Below are positions 1 through 8,060 of a DNA stretch of 64,000 bases, piece after piece (the stretch's first letter is position 1; each line of letters opens with the position of its first letter). The notes under the pieces were generated by a model that saw nothing but the letters and a program-made list of their open reading frames with translations, searched no databases and was not told the origin of the DNA. The translations under genes and the position numbers were made by a program. The stretch comes from Streptomyces maremycinicus (GTDB lineage: Bacteria > Actinomycetota > Actinomycetes > Streptomycetales > Streptomycetaceae). The stretch spans positions 1 through 64,000 of the forward strand of contig NZ_BBYG01000022.1 of assembly GCF_001184025.1 (NCBI RefSeq), given 5' to 3'.

Positions 1-185
1 AGAGGTCGTTTTCGTCCTTGAAGTGAATATTCCACCGTATTCCTCGGCGTGTGGGTGTCGTCGTGGCGGGGCTGACGAGTCGGATGCAGGGCGTGGGTCG
101 TGTGGGGTGACCCGAGAGGCGGAACGCGCCTTACGCCTGTCTCATCCCAGGACGTCCGCCGCATGGTCGGTTCAGTGACGAGGGA

Positions 186-602
186 TCACCGCCGCCGCCA
201 GCACCGGCGGACCGGAGCCGATGTATTTCCACCGCCTTCGCGCTGGGACTCGTGCCAGCGACGACGTTCTCGGCGAAGACGGCGCCGTAATCGGTATCTG
301 CTGATGCGCATGCCGCACTCGGTTCCTGCACCCAGGATCAGCAGCACTGCCAAGACCGCCTGAGACACGCAGGCCACCGGCAGATCAGCCCAGGAGAAGC
401 CGTAGCTGATCAGCGCCGAGCAAGTCGACCCCACGCCCAGGACCAGGAAGAGCCGACTCGTCTCACCGGGAACCGGCCCTCCCTTGGCAGCCCACTTCTT
501 CATGCCTTCGACGAACAAGAAGGCAACCAGCGCCGCCACTTCGAGCCCTGCCAACAGGACCGCCAGGCCAATGTCCAGGACCCACTTCAACATGCTCACC
601 AT
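186..602 (-). CDS. small predicted membrane protein
   Basis: I do not recognise this protein. From the ATG at 602 it has about 138 residues. It shows three hydrophobic stretches: one near the N-terminus containing LDIGLAVLLAGLEVAALVAF, a second containing LFLVLGVGSTCSALISYGF, and a third containing VACVSQAVLAVLLILGAG. A very Arg-rich C-terminal tail follows, probably cytoplasmic. The ATG at 593 is an equally possible start; neither has a strong ribosome binding site. It lies between the two inverted repeats at 1-12 and 1676-1687, so it may be a passenger of the transposable element. Confidence 0.45.
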   Translation of the reverse strand: MVSMLKWVLDIGLAVLLAGLEVAALVAFLFVEGMKKWAAKGGPVPGETSRLFLVLGVGSTCSALISYGFSWADLPVACVSQAVLAVLLILGAGTECGMRISRYRLRRRLRRERRRWHESQREGGGNTSAPVRRCWRRR

Positions 603-794
603 ACTGAAGCGGACGGACGGCCACACGCCTGAGTACGGCTACTCAAGTGGAGTGGCCATCAAGCGGGACTTCACAATGCGGCCGTCGCAAAGGTTGCGGC
701 AGGAGCACTTTTTGACGAGGCCACCTGGTCCGTGCTTCCAACGCCGGGACAGACGCCTGGGCGCACGCCCTCTGTCCGGCGGTATCACCTGGTC

Positions 795-1664
795 ATGACC
801 AAACGCCGTGCGTATCCAAGTGACCTGTCCGATGCCCGCTGGGCGTTGATCGAGCCGGTGCTGTCGGAATGGCGGGCCGAGCGGCGCCGGTATGCGCTGA
901 ACATCGGCCGCCCGCCCGAGCATGACCTGCGCGAGATCACGAACGCGATCCTGTACGTGGACCGCACCGGGGTGCAGTGGCGCTACCTGCCGCACGACTT
1001 CCCGCCCTGGGAGACCGTGTACGGCTACTTCGCCAGGTGGCAGAAGGACGGTGTGTTCGCCGAGCTCACCGGCGTGCTCCGGCGACTGTTACGGCAGAAG
1101 GAGGGCAGGGATGCGGAGCCGTCCGCATGCGTGATCGACGCCCAAAGCGTGAAGACCTCCACCAGCGTCCCGGCCGCAGGCCAGGGCACGGATGCGGCTA
1201 AGAAGATCGTGGGTCGCAAGCGGAGCATCGTCACCGACACCCTCGGCCTACTGCTGGCGGTGCTGGTCACGGGCGCCGGCGTGCAGGACTCCGTCGCAGG
1301 CACCGACCTGATCGACCAGGTGGCCGCCGCGCACCCCACCATTCGCAAGGTCTGGGTGGACGGCGGCTACCGCCAACACCTCGTCGAGCACGCAGCAGGG
1401 ATCGGCATCGACATGGAAATCGTCCAGCGCACGCCCGGAACCAGGGGATTCACCCCACTACCGAAGCGCTGGACCGTGGAGCGGACCTACGGCTGGCTGA
1501 TGCTCCACCGCCGCCTCGCACGCGACTACGAGACCTTGCCCACCCGCTCCGAAGCCATGATCCACCTCGCCATGACCGACCTAATGGCCCGCCGCCTCAC
1601 CGGCGAAGCCACCATCTCTTGGCGCGACCCGATATCACAGGAACAAACTCGCATTCCAGGATGA
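795..1664 (+). CDS. IS5-family transposase
   Basis: DDE transposase of the Streptomyces IS5 type, 289 residues from the ATG at 795. The N-terminal helix-turn-helix-like region contains LSDARWALIEPVL and the WRYLPHDFPPWETVYGYFARW block typical of the family. The DDE core starts at VIDAQSVKT, continues at VWVDGGYR, and ends at WTVERTYGWLMLHRRLARDYE, which carries the catalytic Glu context. Length and motifs look complete, so the element may be active. An upstream in-frame extension to 732 lacks family similarity and was not used. Confidence 0.9.
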   Translation: MTKRRAYPSDLSDARWALIEPVLSEWRAERRRYALNIGRPPEHDLREITNAILYVDRTGVQWRYLPHDFPPWETVYGYFARWQKDGVFAELTGVLRRLLRQKEGRDAEPSACVIDAQSVKTSTSVPAAGQGTDAAKKIVGRKRSIVTDTLGLLLAVLVTGAGVQDSVAGTDLIDQVAAAHPTIRKVWVDGGYRQHLVEHAAGIGIDMEIVQRTPGTRGFTPLPKRWTVERTYGWLMLHRRLARDYETLPTRSEAMIHLAMTDLMARRLTGEATISWRDPISQEQTRIPG

Positions 1665-1840
1665 AACACCGGGACAAAACGACCTCTTAGCTAACCCCCC
1701 ATCCGCTGCCGCCCCGCAACCGTCCTCACTGCATGGGCGACACTGAGGTCGGCGCATCGTGGCGCGCCCTGTCAATCAAGAGGCCACTGCGTGACGGAGC
1801 CTGCCCAGAGCGGCCTGGTGCGGGGTGTTTGATGTCTGCA

Positions 1841-2413
1841 TTAGCCCTCTTGGGTCACGTTTGTGATCTGCACGGATACCTTCGTGCCCGACGACGCCGT
1901 ACTGATCGTGGACGGCCTGTAATTCAGTGTCGTCTCGTTCGACAGCTTGGCCGTCTGGATGACCGGTCCGGACTCGTCACCCTGGATCTCGTAAGTGATC
2001 TCGTACACCACGTCCGGATCGATTCCGTTGAAGACGCCCACGTAGGTCAACTCCGGCTCGACCGTCACGTTGCAGCCCGCCGATCCGAAGCACTGCCGTG
2101 AGGTGGTGCGCAACTCCATGGTGAAGTCGTCGGCGTCCAGGTCGGAATATGTCGGCTCCATCTCCGTCCCCGGCGATGATTCCGGCACAGCGGCGGCGGT
2201 GCCCTCCATGCCGTAGAGGCTGGGCCCGACAGTGGCGGTCGGGTCACTGCCGCCATGGCCGAACTGCGTGACCACGATGCCGGTCGCGACGATCGCGGCG
2301 ATGACGGCGGCAGCAGAACTGATGATGATGACGTGGGTCCGCGACTTCCTCACCATCGGATCGGGCGGCGGTGGTGGCACAGCGGGCATGTGCGGCGTCG
2401 TGTCCTGGCTCAT
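1841..2413 (-). CDS. membrane-anchored hypothetical protein
   Basis: A 190-residue protein starting at ATG 2413, preceded by a strong GGGGGG ribosome binding site. The cytoplasmic N-terminus is proline-rich (PAVPPPPPDP). One transmembrane helix follows (VIIISSAAAVIAAIVATGIV), then a linker and an extracytoplasmic domain with two cysteines in RQCFGSAGCNVTV that could form a disulphide. The tail is rich in beta-strand-like segments and Thr/Ser. This topology is common among Streptomyces surface proteins of unknown function (often annotated MmpS-like or DUF-type). I see no catalytic motif. The start six codons upstream lacks a ribosome binding site. Confidence 0.65.
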   Translation of the reverse strand: MSQDTTPHMPAVPPPPPDPMVRKSRTHVIIISSAAAVIAAIVATGIVVTQFGHGGSDPTATVGPSLYGMEGTAAAVPESSPGTEMEPTYSDLDADDFTMELRTTSRQCFGSAGCNVTVEPELTYVGVFNGIDPDVVYEITYEIQGDESGPVIQTAKLSNETTLNYRPSTISTASSGTKVSVQITNVTQEG

Positions 2414-2550
2414 GGATCCCCCCTGGATCATTTATGGGTGGAGGCATGATGCGCAGCTGTGGAGACGGCGTGTAGGCGGAGCCACCGGGGTGTGACCCGA
2501 ACGGGTGAAGCCCCGGCTGGACGTCGCTGGTCCAGTTGGCGGTCCGGCGG

Positions 2551-2669
2551 CCGCCGTGGCGGTGAGCAGCTCGCGAGCGGCGTTCGAGACGCGAGACGGT
2601 GGCCGCTGAGCAGCCGATCCGCTCCCCGAACGCAGCCAGCGTCCATGCCCGATCGAGGCGGACTTTCAG
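2551..2669 (-). pseudogene. helix-turn-helix regulator remnant
   Basis: One minus-strand frame reads RAWTLAAFGERIGCSAATVS followed by RLERR, an XRE-type helix-turn-helix recognition pattern. No start precedes it and the rest of the protein is absent. The plus strand at its upstream edge is the truncated IS5 transposase, so the regulator was probably destroyed by IS insertion and deletion. The similarity is short, so confidence is low. Confidence 0.3.
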
Positions 2670-3289
2670 GGGCGCATCGACTGGAGCATGGTGAGCGTGG
2701 ATTCCACCTCCTGTCGAGCCCAACAGCATGCTGCCGGTGCACCGCGCAGAACACCCCGGATCCCGAAGCGGAGATCGACGCCTCGGCAGCACCGCCCCGA
2801 CGAAGGCCTCGGCCGGTCCCGCGGCGGCCTGACCTCCAAGATTCACCTTGCCGGGGAGGGCGGCCGCCGTCCCCTGGCCATGCTGATCACGCCTGGTCAG
2901 TGGGGCGACAGTCCACAGCTGATCCCGGTCCTGGAACGCATCAGGGTCAAGCGCCCAGGTGGCGGGCATCCGCGCACTCGTCCCGACCATCTCGGCGGCG
3001 ATAAGGCGTACAGCTCCCGCCGCAATCGCCGCTACCTGCGTAGACGCCAGATCAAGCACACCATCCCGGAGCCGAAGGATCAGCGGGCCAACCGCCGGCG
3101 CCGCAGTAGCCGAGGAGGCCGGCCTACGGGCTTCGACAAGGAGATGTACAAACGCCGGAACGAGGTCGAGCGGACGATCAACCGACTCAAGCACTCCAGG
3201 GCCGTCGCGACGCGGTATGACAAGCGTGCCTACGTCTTCCACGGCACCGTCACCGTCGCGTCGATACGCCTCTGGCTCCGAGACCGTGA
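2658..3289 (+). pseudogene. IS5-family transposase, N-terminus missing
   Basis: The reading frame begins inside the DDE core at IDWSMVSVDSTSCRA and continues through LGRSRGGLTSKIHLA, ITPGQWGDSPQLIPVLE, HLGGDKAYSS and NEVERTINRLKH to VFHGTVTVASIRLWL. The roughly 90-residue N-terminal region expected in this subfamily is absent; upstream sequence in all frames is unrelated. The element is therefore a 5'-truncated relic, of a different IS5 subgroup from the copy at 795-1664. It abuts the 3' end of the following minus-strand gene. Confidence 0.75.
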
Positions 3290-4015
3290 TCAGCCCGCGT
3301 CCGGAGTATCGGCCCGCTTCGCCAGCTCGGCAGTCACCTGCCTCAGCAGCACCGTTGGCGATGGCGTGACGGCATACCAGGTGTTCGCACTCTCGTCGTT
3401 GGCCGGGGCCCAGGCTGCGACTACGGGGAGTTCACAATGATTGCCGGCCTCCAGTGGGGGCAGCGTCCAGGACATGCCGCGGTAGTGGCCGTAGTCCACG
3501 CCCCACGTGGTGAACGACTGGTTGTGGACCTCGTCGATCAGCGCAGCCCACTGCCGGGGTACCTCTCCTGCGTCGGCAACCCCGCACATCGCTTCCTCGT
3601 CACTGCCTCCAACAGTGAGCCGGGTGGTCTCGTCCTCCACCGTGACCGCAGCCAGTCCCTGCCCCCCGTCGTACCCTCCGTCGGCACCTTCCGGAAGCCC
3701 TGCCGAGAACTGCACTCGCCTGAGCGGTGTGAGGGCGTCGATTCGCCAGACCGCTGCGCGGCAGTCGATCAGTCGCCCCCAGTTCTCGGGGTCGAGCTCG
3801 GGATCGTATGGGGTCAGCAGCAGTTCGACGCGGGCTCCGGGAGTTACCCAGCGTGCGAGCGTGCGGTCACCCGGCAGTTGGAACAGCTCATCGGGCTGCA
3901 GCGGAAGGCTGGTATTCCCGATCGTCGTGGTGAAGGTCAGCGGGCCGAATGGCGTGTCGATAGCCGGCTGATCGGAGGAACGCAGGCGGGTGCGCGGGAC
4001 GGTGGGGAGCAGCAC
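3290..4015 (-). CDS. hypothetical protein
   Basis: A 241-residue protein from GTG 4015. I cannot assign a family. It is soluble-looking, with no signal peptide or transmembrane segment, and acidic in its middle part. Notable segments are TPFGPLTFTTTIGNTSLPL near the N-terminus and WGVDYGHYRGMSWTLPPLE near the C-terminus. Codon usage is normal for the window, so it appears to be a real gene that survived between two insertion events: the IS5 relic touches its stop codon and the IS701 element lies 51 bp upstream of its start. Confidence 0.6.
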   Translation of the reverse strand: MLLPTVPRTRLRSSDQPAIDTPFGPLTFTTTIGNTSLPLQPDELFQLPGDRTLARWVTPGARVELLLTPYDPELDPENWGRLIDCRAAVWRIDALTPLRRVQFSAGLPEGADGGYDGGQGLAAVTVEDETTRLTVGGSDEEAMCGVADAGEVPRQWAALIDEVHNQSFTTWGVDYGHYRGMSWTLPPLEAGNHCELPVVAAWAPANDESANTWYAVTPSPTVLLRQVTAELAKRADTPDAG

Positions 4016-4066
4016 CGCCCCAGCCTACTGCGGTGTCCCGGTCATGATCCGCCGGACAGAACCTAG

Positions 4067-5456
4067 TAGTGCTTCGTTAGGTTCTTCTTCTGGTGAGGGG
4101 TCTGCCGCAGGTGGTGCAGGTGCCGTCCCAGCAGCGCAGCAAGTCCTGTAGCGCGTCGAGGACTTGGTAGAGGGTCAGGCTTTCGTGCGGGCTTTTGGGT
4201 CGTAGCGCCGCAGGGTGAGGAAGGCCTGTGCGGCGGTGACGAGGGTGACGTGGTGGTGCCAGCCGCGCCAGGTGCGGCCTTCGAAGTGGTCCAGGCCCAG
4301 GCCGTGTTTGAGTTCGCAGTAGTCGTGCTCGATGCGCCAGCGCATCTTGGCGAAGCGCACCAGGTCGGCCGTGGGGGTGGTGGCGGGCAGGTTGCTCATC
4401 CAGTAGCCGGTGGGCTCGTCGGCTTCTGCGGGCTGTTCGACCAGCAGGGTCCGCAGCGGCAGCACGCCGTCCCACCAGCTGCGGCCGCCGGCGTGTTCCT
4501 GCGCGGCGCGGGTGGCTTCCTTGCCCGAGGGCCGCACCTCCAGCACCGCAAAGCGTGAGGTCATTGAGCCCTTGCTGCCCTGGCGCCAGGTGACGGTTTC
4601 GAAGACGGTGCCCGAGTCGACCAGGTGTCGCAGGGGACGGGCCGGTTCGCGGTAGCGGGGCAGCGTGGGCGGGCCCAGGCCCCGGTAGGGCGGCAGATAC
4701 GGCTCGACACCGACCGGGCGGGCGATCTCCTTCGGGTCGACGGCCATGACGTAGGACCAGCCGTGTTCCTCCAGGGCCAGACGGAAGGAGACACTGCGGC
4801 CATATCCGCAGTCGGCCACGATCACCGGCACCGCCCCCAGCCAGCCGGCCAGCCTCTCCAGCAGCCCCAGCGCCAGACGCGACTTGGTCACATGCCCGAC
4901 CTCGGCGGGCACGCCCGCGGCCTGCCGCCGCCGGGCGTCGTGGGCCCATTCCTCGGGCAGGAACAGTTCCCACTCCAGCGGGCAGGACGCACGATCGGTG
5001 GCCGCGTGCACGCTGACGGCGACCTGGCAGTTGGCCCGCTTGCCCAGCGCCCCGCAGTACTGCCGGGCCACCCCCACCGAGGCCCGCCCGCACTTGGGAA
5101 ACGACACATCGTCGATGACCCACACCTCGGGCCTGACCACCTCGACCAGCCGCTCGGCGATCCGCCGCCGCACCGGTGTCCACTGCCACGGCGACTGGTT
5201 GACGAACTGCTGCAGGGCCTGCATGTTCCCGTCCGGCAGTCGCTGGGCCATCGGCTGGATCGACTTGCGCCGGCCATCCAGCATCAGCCCGCGCAGATAG
5301 CACTCGCCCCTGGCCCGCTGGTCCCTGCGCGGCACCGAAGCGAACACATCGGCCACGAACAGCCCCAACGCGGCCCGTAATCGGTTCACTTCATGCGTGT
5401 CCACGTACCCAACATGCTCTTGATCAGCGACAACGCCTAGACCTAACGAAGCACTA
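4067..5456 (-). mobile_element. IS701-family insertion sequence with CTAG target duplication
   Basis: Perfect terminal inverted repeats are seen: TAGTGCTTCGTTAGGT at 4067-4082 and its complement at 5441-5456. They are bordered by the 4-bp direct repeat CTAG at 4063-4066 and 5457-5460, the target type expected for IS701-family elements. The element is 1,390 bp and encodes one intact transposase, so it looks recent. It sits at the centre of a near-perfect palindrome, TCATGATC(C/G)GCCGGACAG on each side. Confidence 0.9.
4175..5404 (-). CDS. IS701-family transposase
   Basis: DDE-superfamily transposase of about 409 residues. Family features include the N-terminal RDQRARGECYLRGLMLDGRR block, the first acidic segment VWVIDDVSFPKCG, the second in VIVADCGYGRS, and the C-terminal MRWRIEHDYCELKHGLG carrying the catalytic Glu. 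The in-frame ATG at 5515 lies outside the inverted repeats, so the start must be internal; GTG 5404 is proposed, with GTG 5389 as an alternative. The gene fills the element and has no frameshift. Confidence 0.85.
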   Translation of the reverse strand: MDTHEVNRLRAALGLFVADVFASVPRRDQRARGECYLRGLMLDGRRKSIQPMAQRLPDGNMQALQQFVNQSPWQWTPVRRRIAERLVEVVRPEVWVIDDVSFPKCGRASVGVARQYCGALGKRANCQVAVSVHAATDRASCPLEWELFLPEEWAHDARRRQAAGVPAEVGHVTKSRLALGLLERLAGWLGAVPVIVADCGYGRSVSFRLALEEHGWSYVMAVDPKEIARPVGVEPYLPPYRGLGPPTLPRYREPARPLRHLVDSGTVFETVTWRQGSKGSMTSRFAVLEVRPSGKEATRAAQEHAGGRSWWDGVLPLRTLLVEQPAEADEPTGYWMSNLPATTPTADLVRFAKMRWRIEHDYCELKHGLGLDHFEGRTWRGWHHHVTLVTAAQAFLTLRRYDPKARTKA

Positions 5457-5499
5457 CTAGGACCTGTCCGGCCGATCATGAGACTACTTCGCAGTCGTG

Positions 5500-5665
5500 T
5501 CGCTGACGTGCGCATGGGGTTGGGTGCTCTGACGGATGCCGAGTGTGGCAGGTAGCAGAATCACCGGCAGGTGATCGACGGGATTCTGCACCTGGTGCGG
5601 CCCGGCGTCCAGTGGCGTGATCTGCCCGAGCGGTTCAGCCAGTGGAAGACGGTCTATTGCGAGAC
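5500..5665 (+). pseudogene. transposase N-terminal fragment (IS5-like)
   Basis: The plus strand carries LTDAE, a stop, and then IDGILHLVRPGVQWRDLPER and FSQWKTVY, the N-terminal block of IS5/IS1182-type transposases. Similarity stops abruptly at about 5665, where sequence belonging to the neighbouring tetR gene begins. Internal stop and truncation make it a relic. Its proximity to the palindrome at 5461 suggests that palindrome could include the old terminal repeat of this IS. Confidence 0.55.
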
Positions 5666-5716
5666 ACCGATGACAGCCGTCGGTATGTGGCCGGGAGTGA
5701 CGCGGAGGGCTCGCCC

Positions 5717-6289
5717 TCAGAATTCCTCAGACCCGAAACCATGGAAGAAGCTTCGTGCCTGCTTGTGGATGTCGAGCTGTGCCGGGTCGCGCCCGCTCAT
5801 GATCCAGAAGAAGGTGGGTCCGATCAGCAGGTCGATTGCATAATCACCGGCCGTCCGGTGCGGGTCGATGCGATGCAGGACAGCCCTCGCGCTGTCCCTG
5901 AGAACGTCCTTGGTCGCGATCAACCGTTTCACCGCCGGATCGTGCTGCGCGGCCGCGAGCAGGGCGCGGTAGCCGGCTCCAGCCGGTGAGTAGGCGAGGA
6001 AGCGCATCAGCGCGTCGAGGTAGGACGTGACCTCGTCGAGCCGGGTGCCCGCCGGCTCGACGGCGAGTTCCTCCTCGGCGTCGTCCACACACGCCTCGAA
6101 GAGGATCTCCGCCTTCGTCGACCACCAGCGGTAGACCGTCTGCCGCCCGACGCCCGCCCGCACAGCGATGCCCTTCATGGTCATCGCCGCGTAGCCGACC
6201 TCCAGCAGCAGATCGTCGACGGCGTGCAGGACGGCCTCGCGCGCCTGCTCGCTGCGGGGTCGGCCACCGCGGCGTTTCGTCTCGATCAT
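5717..6289 (-). CDS. TetR-family transcriptional regulator
   Basis: A 190-residue TetR/AcrR-type repressor. The N-terminal DNA-binding domain is clear: GGRPRSEQAREAVLHAV, then the helix-turn-helix MTMKGIAVRAGVGRQTVYRW at about residues 36-55. The C-terminal ligand domain resembles the TetR_C_11 type (YRALLAAAQHDPAVK). It is divergent from the darcynin-like gene, with a 239-bp intergenic region holding a 25-bp palindrome that is a good candidate for its own operator. It most likely represses itself and that neighbour; the ligand is unknown. Confidence 0.88.
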   Translation of the reverse strand: MIETKRRGGRPRSEQAREAVLHAVDDLLLEVGYAAMTMKGIAVRAGVGRQTVYRWWSTKAEILFEACVDDAEEELAVEPAGTRLDEVTSYLDALMRFLAYSPAGAGYRALLAAAQHDPAVKRLIATKDVLRDSARAVLHRIDPHRTAGDYAIDLLIGPTFFWIMSGRDPAQLDIHKQARSFFHGFGSEEF

Positions 6290-6368
6290 CCCGCCATGGT
6301 ACCGAGGCCGCCCGACGGGATCAGCGCCTCACCGAATAACTGGACACCGTGCACCGATACCTCTTAGA

Positions 6369-6393
6369 GTTTCGGTACACAGTGAACCGAAAC
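6369..6393. promoter_or_regulatory. candidate TetR operator palindrome
   Basis: The arms GTTTCGGT and ACCGAAAC are perfect complements separated by 9 bp, and the inner bases extend the dyad imperfectly. It lies between the divergent tetR (start 6289) and darcynin-like gene (start 6529), the usual position for a TetR-family operator. A related half, reading GGTATCGGTGCACGG on the minus strand, lies just to the left. Confidence 0.55.
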
Positions 6394-6528
6394 CGGTGGG
6401 CGAGGGTCACGCCCGCCCTCGTCGCAGAGGTCACGGGCACCCGCAAGCTTCCCGGCTGGAATCCGACCTTCCCGGCCCGGTCGAGGTTCATCGTGACCAC
6501 CATCCAGCATCCCGCGAGGAGATTCCCC

Positions 6529-6888
6529 ATGTCCGACTTCGAGCCCGCCGTAACGGCGTTCATCCTCCTCAAGACCAATCGAGCTTGGTTGGAGCTGTCC
6601 GTGCCGGAGCGCGTCGCCGCCTTCCAGGAGAGCGTCCTGCCCGCCGTCAAGGACAAAGCCAAGGACGTACGTTGGCGCTACTTCGACACCGAGTTCTACA
6701 CCGCCCGCGTCACCGACATCTGGGTCTGGGAGGCACGCGATCACCAGTCCTTCCAGTTGGTCGTCGAGGCGTTGCGCGAGACGCCGTTCTGGGACCACTA
6801 CTTCGAGGTCGTCGAAATTCTTGTGGGTGTCGAGAACGGGTATGCCAAGAACTACGACCCCGGCATTCTGGCGACCGTCGACGCCTGA
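6529..6888 (+). CDS. darcynin-like protein
   Basis: A 119-residue protein beginning MSDFEPAVTAFILLKT, chosen because GAGGAG lies 8 bases upstream of ATG 6529. It matches the darcynin family of small proteins of unknown function: the central VRWRYFDTEFYTARVTD and the following IWVWEARDHQSFQ, then the conserved FWDHYFEVVEIL near the end. No enzymatic residue set is known to me for this family. It is divergently paired with a TetR regulator, so it is probably an inducible gene answering the regulator's ligand. Confidence 0.75.
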   Translation: MSDFEPAVTAFILLKTNRAWLELSVPERVAAFQESVLPAVKDKAKDVRWRYFDTEFYTARVTDIWVWEARDHQSFQLVVEALRETPFWDHYFEVVEILVGVENGYAKNYDPGILATVDA

Positions 6889-7302
6889 GCGTGCGTCAGC
6901 CAGTGCGGCGCGCAGGCAACCGTCCGTCGAACCGCGATTCGGCACCGGGCCAACCTCGCACCGGAAGCACGCGCCCCGGCTCCCAGCCGTCTCGGCCGAC
7001 ACCCATCCGGCAGCGCCAGCACTCGCCCGCAGTGCAGCGGCCTTGCTCTCGCCGCACCAGGCGGGCCTGGACTCCGGTCTCTGGGCATCACAGCCCTGGA
7101 TGCCCGCACCAGCCTGGGCGCCGCGGCCCGCCGACATCCCCCTGTCCGCCCGCTCCGGTCACTCTGCCGGTGGCGCCGCTGGCCGTGTTCGCCGGCTACG
7201 AGAACATCACCCAGACGCGCACGATCGCGAAATCGTGCAAACACACGATATCGCGCTTTGCCTCCGGCCGAGTACAACACCCCGCCCCGTTGAGGAGCCT
7301 CA
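6889..7302. other. 414-bp intergenic region, no supported gene
   Basis: No reading frame here has a convincing protein pattern or ribosome binding site. The only structure I see is the cluster of inverted repeats near 7219-7260 just upstream of the siderophore-interacting protein gene. Confidence 0.6.
7219..7238. promoter_or_regulatory. inverted repeat upstream of siderophore-interacting protein gene
   Basis: GCACGAT and ATCGTGC are separated by 6 bp, and a second similar dyad (ACACGATATCGCG) follows within 20 bp. The pair sits about 65 bp before the ATG at 7303. Position suggests a repressor site; it does not match an iron-box consensus that I can recognise. Confidence 0.35.
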
Positions 7303-7986
7303 ATGCCCGCCGTCCTGAACCCCGTCCTCGATCTTCTGGCCATGCGCGGCACCGTCACCGAGGCCGAGCAGCTCACCGCCCGGATACGTCGGCTGCGCAT
7401 CGAGAGCGGACAACTGGCCGGCTTGGAGGTCCAACCGGGCCAGCAAGTACGTGTCCTGGTGGGCGGACTCACCCTCCGTACGTACTCGATCTGGCACTAC
7501 GACCCGTCCGGCGGCGTCGAGCTGTGCGTACTGGACCACGCCGAAGGTGGACCGGGCGCCCGGTGGGGCCACACTGTCGCACCGGGCGAACAGGTGCGGC
7601 TGCGGCGGCCCGAGGGCACCTTCACGCTGCGCCCCGACGCCACCCACCATCTCTTCGTCGGCGACGAGACGGCCTCGGTCGCGTTCGGTGCGATGCTTGC
7701 GGCGCTGCCCAGGGACGCCGCGGTCTCCGGGTGCATCGAGACAGCAACAGCCACGGACCGGCTACCCCTGCCATGCGGCGACCGACTGGACTGGGTACTC
7801 CGGGGCGAGACGTCCCTGCCGGACGCGGTACGACGACTCGCCCCCGCACCCGGCGGGATCGCCTATGTCGCCGGAGAGGCACGGGACGTGCAAGCAGTGC
7901 GGCAGGTGCTCCGGCAAGCTGGCTGGGACCGGCGCGCGGTCCTGACCAAGCCCTTCTGGACGCCGGGCAAGAAGGGCATGGAATGA
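7303..7986 (+). CDS. siderophore-interacting protein (FAD-dependent ferric-siderophore reductase type)
   Basis: A 227-residue protein, preceded by GAGGAG 8 bases before ATG 7303. It has the two-domain layout of siderophore-interacting proteins. The flavin-binding barrel contains LRTYSIWHYDP (the R-x-Y-[S/T] FAD motif). The NAD(P)H-binding half contains HHLFVGDETASVAFGAML and the late GGIAYVAGEARDVQAVR. It ends KPFWTPGKKG, close to the family's usual YWRRG-type tail. The expected role is reduction of ferric siderophores in the cytoplasm, releasing iron. No siderophore biosynthesis or uptake gene is next to it. It may be controlled by the inverted repeats upstream. Confidence 0.85.
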   Translation: MPAVLNPVLDLLAMRGTVTEAEQLTARIRRLRIESGQLAGLEVQPGQQVRVLVGGLTLRTYSIWHYDPSGGVELCVLDHAEGGPGARWGHTVAPGEQVRLRRPEGTFTLRPDATHHLFVGDETASVAFGAMLAALPRDAAVSGCIETATATDRLPLPCGDRLDWVLRGETSLPDAVRRLAPAPGGIAYVAGEARDVQAVRQVLRQAGWDRRAVLTKPFWTPGKKGME

Positions 7987-8060
7987 CAGCCAAGGCGTAC
8001 TCCTCCGCCCGCCACTCAACTGGCACTTGCCCGGCCAACCATGCTGCTCGGGGCTGATGC

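Larger units (their letters stand above)
1..1687 (+). mobile_element. putative IS5-type transposable element spanning the window edge
   Basis: The first 12 bases, AGAGGTCGTTTT, are repeated exactly in inverted orientation at 1676-1687, just after the transposase stop. With a one-base gap the match continues through GTCC. If both are termini of one element, it is about 1.69 kb, roughly twice a normal IS5 element, and carries a small membrane-protein gene on the other strand as passenger. The alternative is that base 1 begins a second, separate IS copy, or that the contig ends in this repeat. No target duplication can be checked at the left edge. Confidence 0.45.

Noticed and set aside
4077..5303. 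408-codon minus-strand frame in the IS701 element
   Set aside because: It lacks transposase motifs, which are all in the neighbouring frame 4175-5404.
6821..7318. 165-codon plus-strand frame before the siderophore-interacting protein gene
   Set aside because: It starts inside the darcynin-like gene out of frame, has no ribosome binding site and low-complexity composition.
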